A program made the position numbers and the translations under genes. Below, piece by piece: positions 51,545 through 61,001 of a DNA stretch of 64,000 nt; position 1 is the first letter of the stretch; each line of letters starts with the position of its first letter. The notes beneath the pieces were generated by a model that was not told the DNA's origin, did not search any database, and saw nothing but the letters and a program-made list of their open reading frames with translations. The stretch comes from Clostridiales bacterium DTU083 (GTDB lineage Bacteria; Bacillota; Clostridia; Caldicoprobacterales; DTU083): the NCBI GenBank assembly GCA_001512915.1, contig LFTC01000066.1, positions 37,528-101,527 of the forward strand, read 5' to 3'.

Positions 51545-52633
51545 ATGAAAAGAATTATTGCTGTGTTTTTAGCTATGATGATGCTGACTGCAATGATTAC
51601 CGGATGTTCTCAACCAGTGGAAACAGAGCCTTCTCCTGAGCCAGAACCAACCCAGACTACAGAAGGTTCTGAACCTGAAGAGTCTGAAACATCTGGTGAT
51701 GAAGAAGGTTCTGATGAGCCCATACTAATAGGAGTCAGCATCATGGAAATGACTGCTTATACTTGGTTTTTGGGTGCTGTAGATGGTTGCAAACAGTGGG
51801 CAGAAGAACATCCAGAAGCGAATTTTACATTTCAGTTTGAAGATTCTGCTTCTGATGTTCAAACAATGTTGAATAACATTGAAAATCTTGTTACAGCAGG
51901 AGCAAAAGGAATTATACTATTCCCAGCTGATGCATCCTCTGCAATCCCAACTATGAAGCAGTATGTTGCACAGGGTATTCCTTTTATCATTGGAGATTAT
52001 AAGCAAGAACCTGCTTCTCCGGATGATGTTGTGTGGTCAACTTTTGTAGGTCATGATATGAGGGCCCTAGGTGAAACTGCTGGTAAAGTTGCGGTAGAGT
52101 ATTTGAAAACCTTAGGCAAAGATGATCCTGTTTGCTTATTCATTTCTCGCCCAACTTCCGGCCAAGTATCAGTAGACAGATTCGAAGGATTCCGCGACAC
52201 AGTTTTAGCTGAATTCCCGAATGCTAAAATAATTGAAGAAGGCGATACTGGTGCTGGAAGCAGAGCTTCTGCGCAGGATCTGGTGGAGAATATTCTCCAA
52301 AGAGAACCGCATATTGATGTAGTTTGCGGACATAATGATGCTGCAGTAGTTGGTGCGTATAATGCTGCTGTTTCCCAAAATAGGAATGAAATGAAATTCA
52401 TCGGAATTGCGGGTGACAAGGACGTACTAACATTTATTACTGAAGGTAACGAGGCTTGGTTAGGAGAAGTTTTGCAAGATCCAGTAGTACTTGGATATCA
52501 GGCATGTGAAGCTATGTATAAAGTATTAGTATTAGGTGAAGAGCTTCCTGAAGAATATGAATTGCCTATGCCTGAAGCAATTACGCCAGATAACGTAAAA
52601 GACTATGACTGGCAGAATTGGTCATGGCTGTAA
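51545..52633 (+). CDS. sugar ABC transporter substrate-binding lipoprotein (Peripla_BP_4, CUT2 type)
   Basis: Lipobox LTAMITGC; type I periplasmic-binding fold motifs (GAKGIILFPADASSAIPTMK; DVVCGHNDAAVVGAYNA; IGIAGDKDVLTFI). Confidence 0.93.
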   Translation: MKRIIAVFLAMMMLTAMITGCSQPVETEPSPEPEPTQTTEGSEPEESETSGDEEGSDEPILIGVSIMEMTAYTWFLGAVDGCKQWAEEHPEANFTFQFEDSASDVQTMLNNIENLVTAGAKGIILFPADASSAIPTMKQYVAQGIPFIIGDYKQEPASPDDVVWSTFVGHDMRALGETAGKVAVEYLKTLGKDDPVCLFISRPTSGQVSVDRFEGFRDTVLAEFPNAKIIEEGDTGAGSRASAQDLVENILQREPHIDVVCGHNDAAVVGAYNAAVSQNRNEMKFIGIAGDKDVLTFITEGNEAWLGEVLQDPVVLGYQACEAMYKVLVLGEELPEEYELPMPEAITPDNVKDYDWQNWSWL

Positions 52634-52644
52634 GTATTGTAGAA

Positions 52645-52681
52645 CAATTGGGAGTGGGCCCATACAAGCCCCTCCCTATTG
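52645..52681 (+). repeat. intercistronic hairpin between SBP-A and the glycosidase-like gene
   Basis: CAATTGGGAGTGGGC-CCATACAA-GCCCCTCCCTATTG imperfect inverted repeat, no T-run. Confidence 0.65.
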
Positions 52682-52705
52682 AATACAAATTCAGGAGGTA
52701 TGATT

Positions 52706-54802
52706 ATGATCAATTTGTTACCTGAACCTAAAAGGATTAGAGATGATAACGGGTATACAAAATCTTTTAAAAATTTCCTTTTGCTAACAGAAAGTAATGT
52801 GGATTATTTACAAGAAATAGCAACCTTACGTCTTTGGAATCATGATGATATAAAAGTATTTACAAAAACTACTAGTAATGCCAGCAATTACATAACTATT
52901 AATATTATACCTACACTGGATGGTATTAGCACAGAGAATGATGAGCTTTTCAAGTCACAAGGATATTATATCGAAATTAAGGAAGATCAAGTCACATTAA
53001 AGTATGAGAATAATGCTGGTTATATTTATGGAATAACGAGTATAATCAGATTATTGAGAAAAGAAGATGAAATGTATAAATTGCCTCTGTGTGAAATAAT
53101 AGATTACCCGTCAGTTCCAGTAAGAGCTGTTGCTCCGACTTTTTCCTGGTATGCAGGCTATGGAAGAATAGGATTTGATTCACAATTGTGGGGATATGAT
53201 GAATGGGTCGAGTTTATAAATATTTGCGTTGATAATAAAATTAATCAGATGAACATGGTAATGTATGGCTATTGGCCATTTGAAATGGAAGAATATCCAG
53301 AAACCGTTTTCCGCAATGTTCCAGTGAAAATATGGAATCACGAAAATAGGAGATGGCTAACTATACGATTCAGCCATCCTAATATTGAGGAGAACTTTCT
53401 ACAAGATCTAATTGAATATGCACATAAATTAGAAGTAAAAATATTTGCTTACGTAGGACTTAATTCATATAATGGCGGTTACAGTATTAAGCATCCTGAA
53501 GCAAGATCAAAACCCCCCAAATCAGAAAAGTTTTTAAACGACTTTGATTCACTTTGCTTAAGCTATCCAGGAACCGTAGAATATATTGTAGAGTGCATGA
53601 AGAAAATTGCTACCTTAGGTTTCGATGGATATGCACTTGAGGAAAGCGAGGAAGGTTTCTGGTATTGTGAATGTGATGGATGTAAGAAGCGTTGGCATGC
53701 TATTTCGAACACTCCAGGAGAGGCTAAGCATAAAGCTAATATGTGGTTGCTTAATCAAATTTATGAAGAAGTAAAAAAGATTAATCCTGATATTGTGTTA
53801 GGAATTCGTGCTTTCCGTCAACCTCCTTTGGAAAAAGATCCTGAATTTTTGAGAGAATGTGCAGAAGCCATGCCTGATGATGTTGTATTATTCTGGGCGC
53901 CAGGATTATATGTCCCAGAAAGTGAATTTGAAAAATGGGTCAATATCTTTGGCAAGCATAGAATTTGGGCTAGAGACACAGAAGCAAATTCAATAACATC
54001 AACTATGGGCAGGTTATATCGTACTTTTAAGTCTAATGTAATAAGATATGAAGATGAGACTAATGAACAAGTTATAGAAACAGATATACGGCAGCATAAA
54101 GGCAGTGTGAGAATGGGAGTACACGGGATCAATGGATACGTATTTGAATGGTATGGGCTTCCTTTACATTTGTTTGCACACGGCAATTACGGTTGGGGTT
54201 CTATGATGGATGAGGAAGCATTCTATAGCAAGGCTTGTAGAATTAATTTTGGTGAAATGGGAGATAAAGTACTATATCTGCTGCGAAATATTATAACTAT
54301 TCATGAGAGTCAAATACCGTTGTATACCACTCCATTCCCATTCCAAAAGAATAAAATAACAAAAGATGATATTCCAACAATCATGACAGCCAAAGAAAAT
54401 CTGCCCCATTTATTAAAAATATGCGAGGAATTAAGGGAGTGGGCATCCAGCAATAAAGAATATAGAATTTGGTTGCCTCACTTTGACAAACTACACAATG
54501 CCATAAGACGTAATGCAGTAATTTATGATCTAGTATTAGCTGCATTGCGATATGAAGAGGAAACAGATCCTGTTAAGAAAGACGCTATTTTAGATGAAAT
54601 ACTAGAACTAAATGAGAAAGATTTTGATATCGTAAAAGAAATGTTCTTTGATATTAATCCTGTAGGTGAAACAGGTGTAAAGAGCTGCATGTATCCATAC
54701 CATGAATTAAAGAGACTAATTCATAATATAAGGAATCCAGAAAATCCTGATGATGATATTATCTGTTCTGGAATTGAAGCATTAGGCTGGCTATGGCTTT
54801 AA
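52706..54802 (+). CDS. glycoside hydrolase-like protein with GH20b/GH67-type N-domain and DUF4838-like barrel
   Basis: N-terminal NLLPEPKRIRDDNG...GYYIEIKEDQVTLKYENNAGYIYGITSIIRLL resembles the GH20b N-domain; DYPSVPVRAVAPTFSW; LEESEEGFWYCECDGCKKRW Cys cluster. Confidence 0.7.
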   Translation: MINLLPEPKRIRDDNGYTKSFKNFLLLTESNVDYLQEIATLRLWNHDDIKVFTKTTSNASNYITINIIPTLDGISTENDELFKSQGYYIEIKEDQVTLKYENNAGYIYGITSIIRLLRKEDEMYKLPLCEIIDYPSVPVRAVAPTFSWYAGYGRIGFDSQLWGYDEWVEFINICVDNKINQMNMVMYGYWPFEMEEYPETVFRNVPVKIWNHENRRWLTIRFSHPNIEENFLQDLIEYAHKLEVKIFAYVGLNSYNGGYSIKHPEARSKPPKSEKFLNDFDSLCLSYPGTVEYIVECMKKIATLGFDGYALEESEEGFWYCECDGCKKRWHAISNTPGEAKHKANMWLLNQIYEEVKKINPDIVLGIRAFRQPPLEKDPEFLRECAEAMPDDVVLFWAPGLYVPESEFEKWVNIFGKHRIWARDTEANSITSTMGRLYRTFKSNVIRYEDETNEQVIETDIRQHKGSVRMGVHGINGYVFEWYGLPLHLFAHGNYGWGSMMDEEAFYSKACRINFGEMGDKVLYLLRNIITIHESQIPLYTTPFPFQKNKITKDDIPTIMTAKENLPHLLKICEELREWASSNKEYRIWLPHFDKLHNAIRRNAVIYDLVLAALRYEEETDPVKKDAILDEILELNEKDFDIVKEMFFDINPVGETGVKSCMYPYHELKRLIHNIRNPENPDDDIICSGIEALGWLWL

Positions 54803-54826
54803 TTGAATGGAGATGGAGAAGTGAAA

Positions 54827-56368
54827 ATGAATACATCAGCAGAAGTAATAAAACAGACATCGAATGCAATACCTCTAATTGAAGTTAAAAACTGTACAAT
54901 GGAGTTCCCGGGCGTCAAAGCGCTAGATAATGTTAACTTCACTTTGATGCCCGGCGAATGCCATGCCCTAGTAGGTGAAAATGGGGCAGGCAAATCTACT
55001 TTATCAAAGTGTATAACTGGCGAATATCGCATGACTCAAGGCGAGTTATACATTGAAGGGAAAAGAATAAGAAATTCTAATTATACAATAAGAGAATCTC
55101 AGAGCCTTGGCATTTCAATAGTTCATCAAGAATTTCAGCTTATGAATGAAATGACCGGTTTAGAAAACGTCTTTTTAGGTCGTTATGAAACGAAAAGTGG
55201 TTTTATAGACTGGAAAGCTTTACAGAAAAAAATTGAGGAATTAAAAGATTTTTTAGAAGTAGACGTTAATTTTAATATACCGGTTAAGTATTTGAGAACA
55301 GCTGAAAAGCAAATAGTACAGTTGGCAAGGGCATTAGTTAATGATTCGAAAGTCATAATATTCGATGAGTTAACTGCTGTACTACAGGAAAAGGATATTC
55401 AAAACATATTCCGGATAATAAATGTTCTTAAGAAAAGAGGAATAGGAATAATTTATATATCTCACAGATTAGATGAGGTTTTTGAGTGTTGTGACAGTTA
55501 CACGGTTCTATGCGACGGTAAACATATTAACAGTGGGAAAGTAGCAGATATTGATAAGCCTCAGCTTATTAGAATGATAATTGGCCGTGAGTTAACGCAA
55601 GCTTATCCTCAAATAAACAATAAGATTGGTGATACATTATTAGAAATTAGAGATTTCACAGCACCAAAGGCCTTTAGGGATGTTAATCTTTGCTTAAGAG
55701 AAGGTGAAGTTATAGGAATTGCAGGATTGGTTGGAGCAGGTAAGACTGAGTTGGTACAAGCCATCTTTGGCAATCATGAATTAATTAAAGGGAAAATCCT
55801 CTTAAGAGGTAAAGAAGTTAAGATTAAAAATCCTAGACATGCTATTAAACTAGGAATTGGATTTGTTCCAGATGAAAGAAGAATGCTCGGTCTTAACATG
55901 CTATTTGACATCAAGGATAATACTACCTTGCCCACTATGGCTATGTTTAGAAAATATAAAATCTTTCAGGATAAAAAAGCGGAAGCCAAGGCTGCATACG
56001 ATATTAACAAGAAGCTTAATCTAAACTATTATTCCTTATGGCAGAAGGTTTCAAAACTATCTGGAGGAAATCAACAAAAAATCGTTATTGCAAAATGGAT
56101 GTTGCGAAACTGCGATATATTTCTTATGGATGAACCTACCCGTGGAATAGATATAGGGGCTAAATTCGAGATATATTCATTGATTAACGAATTAACAAAA
56201 CAAGGAAAAGGCATTATTATGGTATCACCAGAAATGGAAGAACTTATTGGACTTTGCCATCGTATTTACGTAATGTATGAAGGAGTTGTTATGGATGTGG
56301 TTGAAGGTGAACGGAAAACACAAGAAGTTATTATTAACAGTTTGTTAGGAGTGAAAGAAAATGTTTGA
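54827..56368 (+). CDS. sugar ABC transporter ATP-binding protein (RbsA/MglA-like, two NBDs), transporter A
   Basis: [20 protein letters not shown]-terminal [36 protein letters not shown]. Confidence 0.95.
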   Translation: MNTSAEVIKQTSNAIPLIEVKNCTMEFPGVKALDNVNFTLMPGECHALVGENGAGKSTLSKCITGEYRMTQGELYIEGKRIRNSNYTIRESQSLGISIVHQEFQLMNEMTGLENVFLGRYETKSGFIDWKALQKKIEELKDFLEVDVNFNIPVKYLRTAEKQIVQLARALVNDSKVIIFDELTAVLQEKDIQNIFRIINVLKKRGIGIIYISHRLDEVFECCDSYTVLCDGKHINSGKVADIDKPQLIRMIIGRELTQAYPQINNKIGDTLLEIRDFTAPKAFRDVNLCLREGEVIGIAGLVGAGKTELVQAIFGNHELIKGKILLRGKEVKIKNPRHAIKLGIGFVPDERRMLGLNMLFDIKDNTTLPTMAMFRKYKIFQDKKAEAKAAYDINKKLNLNYYSLWQKVSKLSGGNQQKIVIAKWMLRNCDIFLMDEPTRGIDIGAKFEIYSLINELTKQGKGIIMVSPEMEELIGLCHRIYVMYEGVVMDVVEGERKTQEVIINSLLGVKENV

Positions 56369-57335
56369 ATTAGACTACAAAGAAAAAACCAAAAGATATA
56401 GCGGTGGCATTAAATCATTCCTATCAGACTGGATGATACTTATATTGTTTATAGCATTAGTGACTATATGTATGCTTACAATGAGTAAGTTTAGAGACCC
56501 AAAAAACTTGTTTAATATAATACGACAAGCATCTTTTATTGCTATTATTTCCATGGGTGAGTTCTTTGTTATCCTTACGGGTAACATGGATATGTCAATA
56601 TCTTCCATCATAGGTATGGTGTCAATTTTCTTTGCAGGATTAGTTGTTACTATGGGTCTTCCAGTTTGGCTAGCAGTTTTAATAGTTATTCTGATGTCTA
56701 TTATAGTTGGCATAATTAACGGAGTTCTAACAGTAATTGGGAAAATGCCTTCTTTCATTGCTACTTTAGTAGTTATGAACATTATACGCGGTTTTAACTT
56801 CATATACTCTGGAGGACTCCCGATCTCTGGTCTTCCTGAAGGTTTCAATTTCCTTGGTGCAGGATATGTGGGTGTTGTTCCTTTTCCAATGATCCTTATG
56901 TTTATAATAGCGATCATACTATATGTATTTACCACCCAAACGTCTTTAGGTAGAAGTTTTTATGCAGTGGGAGGTAATTATGAAGCAAGTAAACTTTCTG
57001 GTATAAATGTACAATTTGTTGGGATACTTGCTTTTGTGATTTGCGCTGTCTTAACATCAATTGGCGCATTAGGACTAACATCGAAAACCTTAGCTGGTAA
57101 CATAGCCTTAGGTGATGAATTGTTATTTGATGTAATGACAATCGTAGTGCTAGGTGGCACATCTTTAATGGGTGGTAGAGGTAGAATATTTGGAGTTGTA
57201 ATAGGAGCACTATTCTTACAAGTAATTAGTAATGTAATGGTATTAATGAGTATTGCTACACCTTGGCAGTGGGTGGTAAAAGGCATTATTCTGGTCACTG
57301 TGGTTTTGATTGATTCAAATACAAAACGTGATTAA
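56361..57335 (+). CDS. sugar ABC transporter permease (RbsC-like), transporter A
   Basis: Multi-[52 protein letters not shown]. Confidence 0.94.
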   Translation: MFELDYKEKTKRYSGGIKSFLSDWMILILFIALVTICMLTMSKFRDPKNLFNIIRQASFIAIISMGEFFVILTGNMDMSISSIIGMVSIFFAGLVVTMGLPVWLAVLIVILMSIIVGIINGVLTVIGKMPSFIATLVVMNIIRGFNFIYSGGLPISGLPEGFNFLGAGYVGVVPFPMILMFIIAIILYVFTTQTSLGRSFYAVGGNYEASKLSGINVQFVGILAFVICAVLTSIGALGLTSKTLAGNIALGDELLFDVMTIVVLGGTSLMGGRGRIFGVVIGALFLQVISNVMVLMSIATPWQWVVKGIILVTVVLIDSNTKRD

Positions 57336-57356
57336 ATGGTTTAATTAATAAACCAT
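57336..57356 (+). repeat. intercistronic hairpin after permease A
   Basis: ATGGTTTA-ATTAA-TAAACCAT. Confidence 0.6.
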
Positions 57357-57417
57357 AATTCAACTGGGATTCTTCCGGTTATGAAAAAAAATAATAAACA
57401 TAAAGGAGAGATGTATA

Positions 57418-58590
57418 ATGCACGGACGTATCCTAATACCAGATCATGAATACAAGGAAAGAGTGATGCGGGCAGCTGAGTTGATCAGAAGAGATGGATT
57501 AGACGCACTAATTGTAAACGGTAATGAAGCTGATTTCGCAAATACCAGGTATTTTTCTGGATTCTGGCCTTTATTTGAAAGATGCGGTGTTGCTATCAGT
57601 GCGGCTGGAGATGCAGCACTTATGGTTGGACCGGAAAGTGGCGAATTTGCCAAAGATCGGTCAAAAATTGATAAAATTTATGTATTAAAAGATTACCGTG
57701 AAAGTGCCGACCCCGCATATCCTGAGCTGAAGTGTGATACTTTTAATGATGTATTTAAAGGAATCGGTGTTACCGGCAAGAAGTTAAGAATAGGTGTTGC
57801 TAGCTTCTTGGATACTTCAGTTGTAATTATGGAAGGAATAAAACAAGCATTTCCTGAAGCAGAAATTGTTAGATCAGATCATATAATGGTAGAACTTCGC
57901 TCCATAAAATCTGAAAATGAGATAGCCTGCTTAAAGGAAGGTTATAGAATTGCGGAACTTGCAACCAAACAGGTAATTGAAGAAATAAGACCTGGAATGA
58001 CAGAGTTACAAATGGTTGGGGTGGCACAGAGAGTAATATACGAAAACGGTGCTGAATACGAAGGTCTACCCATGTATGTATTCTCTGAGAAATCAACCAG
58101 ACATGCAATTTCTCGTTCTTCTTACCGTAAATTTGAAAAGGGTGATATAGTACAACTTAATCTGTCCGCTAGAATTGACGGATACTCTGCTTCTATTGGT
58201 TTCCCAATTGTATTAGGGAAATTAACCGGTAAAAGACGGGATGTAGTAATGTTTGGACTTGAGGCTCATAAATGGACCGAAAAGCAACTTAGAGCTGGAG
58301 TACCAGCAGCTGATGTTGCTAAAGGATATTACCAGTTTTTTGTTGACAATGGCTATAAGGATAACTTTGTATATGGACCGATGCATGGCACAGGCATGAT
58401 AGAAGTTGAAGCGCCCTGGGTTGAAACTACTTCAGATTATACTTTTAAACCAAATATGACATTCCAGATTGACTCTTTTATTGCTACTGAAGAATTCGGT
58501 GTAAGATGGGAAAAAGGAATAGCAATAAAAGAAAATGGAGTAGAAGTACTGTCTTCACCGATAGGAAGGCTGTATGAGCTAGATTTCTAA
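57418..58590 (+). CDS. M24 'pita-bread' family protein, creatinase-like (metal ligands largely substituted)
   Basis: Creatinase N-domain (RAAELIRRDGLDALIVNGNEADFANTRYFSGF) and M24 domain (MVELRSIKSENEIACLKEGYRIAELATKQVIEEIRPGMTE; YGPMHGTGMIEVEAPW). Confidence 0.88.
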   Translation: MHGRILIPDHEYKERVMRAAELIRRDGLDALIVNGNEADFANTRYFSGFWPLFERCGVAISAAGDAALMVGPESGEFAKDRSKIDKIYVLKDYRESADPAYPELKCDTFNDVFKGIGVTGKKLRIGVASFLDTSVVIMEGIKQAFPEAEIVRSDHIMVELRSIKSENEIACLKEGYRIAELATKQVIEEIRPGMTELQMVGVAQRVIYENGAEYEGLPMYVFSEKSTRHAISRSSYRKFEKGDIVQLNLSARIDGYSASIGFPIVLGKLTGKRRDVVMFGLEAHKWTEKQLRAGVPAADVAKGYYQFFVDNGYKDNFVYGPMHGTGMIEVEAPWVETTSDYTFKPNMTFQIDSFIATEEFGVRWEKGIAIKENGVEVLSSPIGRLYELDF

Positions 58591-58621
58591 ATTAATAATT
58601 ACACACATTGTCGTGAATTTT

Positions 58622-58676
58622 TATAAAACTGCCATTAAAAGGAGTGATTTCTACTCCTTTTAATGGGCAGTTTATA
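58622..58676 (+). repeat. long intercistronic hairpin between the M24 and creatininase-family genes
   Basis: TATAAAACTGCCATTAAAAGGAGT-GATTTCT-ACTCCTTTTAATGGGCAGTTTATA, about 20-bp stem with a bulge. Confidence 0.75.
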
Positions 58677-58707
58677 ACAATAAATATAAGATGAAAGAAG
58701 GATAGTT

Positions 58708-59442
58708 ATGAAATTAGAACTATTATTCCCCAAAGAAATAGAAGAAGCAAAGCGAAAAAAAATTCCACTAGTAATACCAGTTGGGACCATAGAATACCAT
58801 GGACCTCATTGTGCATTTGGATGTGATGGTCTAATTGCATATGGAATTCTGGAAAGATTAAAAGAGGAAAAAGATATAATAATTGCACCACCTATTTGGT
58901 ATAGCCCCTCCAGCTGGGCCGTTGGGGGTCCGGAAACTGGAACAGTACATGTTGATGCTGATGTATTTGAGCAATATGTTTATTATGTGTTGAAGTCTTT
59001 TCTTTATGGAGGATGGCAAAATATTTATTTACTCATACATCACCAATATGAGCAGGAAAACTTGCTTCCCATGACCTTATGTTGTATGAAGGCGGCAAAA
59101 AAACTAACTTTCCAATATCTAGAAGAAAAACGTGGAATAGGTTGGTGGGGAAGCAATGAGAATAAGGAGTTTTATGAAAAACTGGACGATAGTGATAATC
59201 CTTGGGATTGGATTACTGTATTGCCTGTTATGAGCAAAGAAGTTCAAAACGCTACTGGATATGATCATGCTGGTAAATGGGAATGTTCTATTTTAAGTGC
59301 TCTTTACCCTGAATCAGTAGAATTAGACAGGATTAAAGGTAGTAATGAATGGTTTATTCAGGATGCAGTTGCATCTTCACCTGAAATCGGAGAAAAAATG
59401 GTAAGTTTATGCTTGGAAGATTTGAAAAAGAAGATACGATAA
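58708..59442 (+). CDS. creatininase family protein
   Basis: PVGTIEYHGPHCAFGCDGLIA (E/H/D metal motif) and YDHAGKWECSILSALYPESV (HAGxxE-S motif). Confidence 0.85.
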   Translation: MKLELLFPKEIEEAKRKKIPLVIPVGTIEYHGPHCAFGCDGLIAYGILERLKEEKDIIIAPPIWYSPSSWAVGGPETGTVHVDADVFEQYVYYVLKSFLYGGWQNIYLLIHHQYEQENLLPMTLCCMKAAKKLTFQYLEEKRGIGWWGSNENKEFYEKLDDSDNPWDWITVLPVMSKEVQNATGYDHAGKWECSILSALYPESVELDRIKGSNEWFIQDAVASSPEIGEKMVSLCLEDLKKKIR

Positions 59443-59480
59443 ACGTTTTATAGTTGTTAAATATATATGAGGTGGTGCAT

Positions 59481-61001
59481 ATGGACAGCAAGGTATTGGA
59501 GATGAGAAATATTTCTAAAAGCTTTCCAGGAGTTAAAGCATTGGATGATGTTTCTTTTGACTTAAAAGCTGGGGAAGTACATGCTTTAGTTGGAGAAAAC
59601 GGAGCAGGCAAATCAACTCTGATGAAAGTATTGGCTGGAATTTATTCTAAAGATTCAGGAGCCATATTAATAAATGGAAACGAAGTCAAGATTGAATCCG
59701 TAAGAGATGCGCAAAGATTGGGTATTGTTATGATCCATCAGGAGCTAAATCTGATGAATCACCTGACGGTAGCTGAGAATATCTTTATTGGCCGTGAGTA
59801 CAAAAAAAAGTTCCCTTTATTTCTTGATGCGGGCAAACAAATAAAAAAGACTCGTGAAATATTTTCTGAGTTAAATATAGACATTGATCCAACAGTTAAA
59901 GTAGGAAAACTAACTGTTGCAAAACAACAAATGGTTGAAATTGCAAAAGCTCTTTCTTATGATTCAAAAATATTAATAATGGATGAACCAACTGCATCTC
60001 TTACAGATAGCGAAATTGAAGATTTGTTCAGGATAGTAAGAACACTGAAAGAAGAGGGCAGATCCATTATCTACATTTCTCATAGGTTAGAGGAGTTAAA
60101 AATTATTTCTGACAGAATTACTGTAATGAGAGATGGAAGATATATAGATACAGTCAAGACAGAGGAAGCTGACATTGATGATGTCATTAAGATGATGGTA
60201 GGAAGAGAAATATTTGTTAAAAAACAAGAACCTTTTAAAAACGAAGACGCTCCTGTTGCACTCAAAGTAGAGAACTTAAGTGCGGGCAGAATGGTAAAAA
60301 ATGTTTCTTTCCACGTAAGAAAAGGCGAGATTCTGGGGTTCGCCGGCCTGATGGGTGCAGGAAGGACTGAGGTTGCCAGGGCAATATTTGCTGCAGAGAA
60401 TTATGAATCAGGAGATATATATATAAATGGAAGAAAAGTGAAGATTAAGACTCCCAATGATGCGGTAAAAGCAGGGATAGCGTATCTGTCTGAAGATAGA
60501 AGGCGGTATGGGTTAGCTTTAGGTATGAATGTTGATGAAAACATTTCAATGGCTAACATGAAAAAATTCTCCAAACTTTTATTTATAGATTTTAAAAAAT
60601 CTTTTACAAATTCTCAGATGCAAAGAGAGAAATTAGATATTAGAACTCCGTCATTAAAACAGAGAACAAAATTTCTGTCCGGCGGTAATCAGCAAAAAGT
60701 TGTACTGGCAAAATGGCTGACCAGAGACTCTGAGATAATTATATTTGATGAACCTACCCGGGGCATCGATGTCGGAGCTAAAAATGAGATATATAAGCTG
60801 TTAAATAATCTAGCGCAACAAGGTAAGGCAATAATTGTAATTTCTTCAGAATTGCCTGAAATTATAAGAACATGCCATCGTGTACTGGTCATGTGTGAAG
60901 GCAGAATTACTGGCGAATTAATCGGGGATGAAATCGATCAAAATACAATCATGCAATATGCCATCAAAAGGGATATCAATAACGGGAGGCTCTCATCATG
61001 A
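59481..61001 (+). CDS. sugar ABC transporter ATP-binding protein (two NBDs), transporter B
   Basis: [83 protein letters not shown]. Confidence 0.95.
   Translation: MDSKVLEMRNISKSFPGVKALDDVSFDLKAGEVHALVGENGAGKSTLMKVLAGIYSKDSGAILINGNEVKIESVRDAQRLGIVMIHQELNLMNHLTVAENIFIGREYKKKFPLFLDAGKQIKKTREIFSELNIDIDPTVKVGKLTVAKQQMVEIAKALSYDSKILIMDEPTASLTDSEIEDLFRIVRTLKEEGRSIIYISHRLEELKIISDRITVMRDGRYIDTVKTEEADIDDVIKMMVGREIFVKKQEPFKNEDAPVALKVENLSAGRMVKNVSFHVRKGEILGFAGLMGAGRTEVARAIFAAENYESGDIYINGRKVKIKTPNDAVKAGIAYLSEDRRRYGLALGMNVDENISMANMKKFSKLLFIDFKKSFTNSQMQREKLDIRTPSLKQRTKFLSGGNQQKVVLAKWLTRDSEIIIFDEPTRGIDVGAKNEIYKLLNNLAQQGKAIIVISSELPEIIRTCHRVLVMCEGRITGELIGDEIDQNTIMQYAIKRDINNGRLSS

Noticed and set aside
56375-56935. 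186-aa minus-strand ORF opposite permease A
   Set aside because: Antisense to a clear membrane permease; the Ile/Thr/Pro-rich composition is the expected reverse complement of TM codons.
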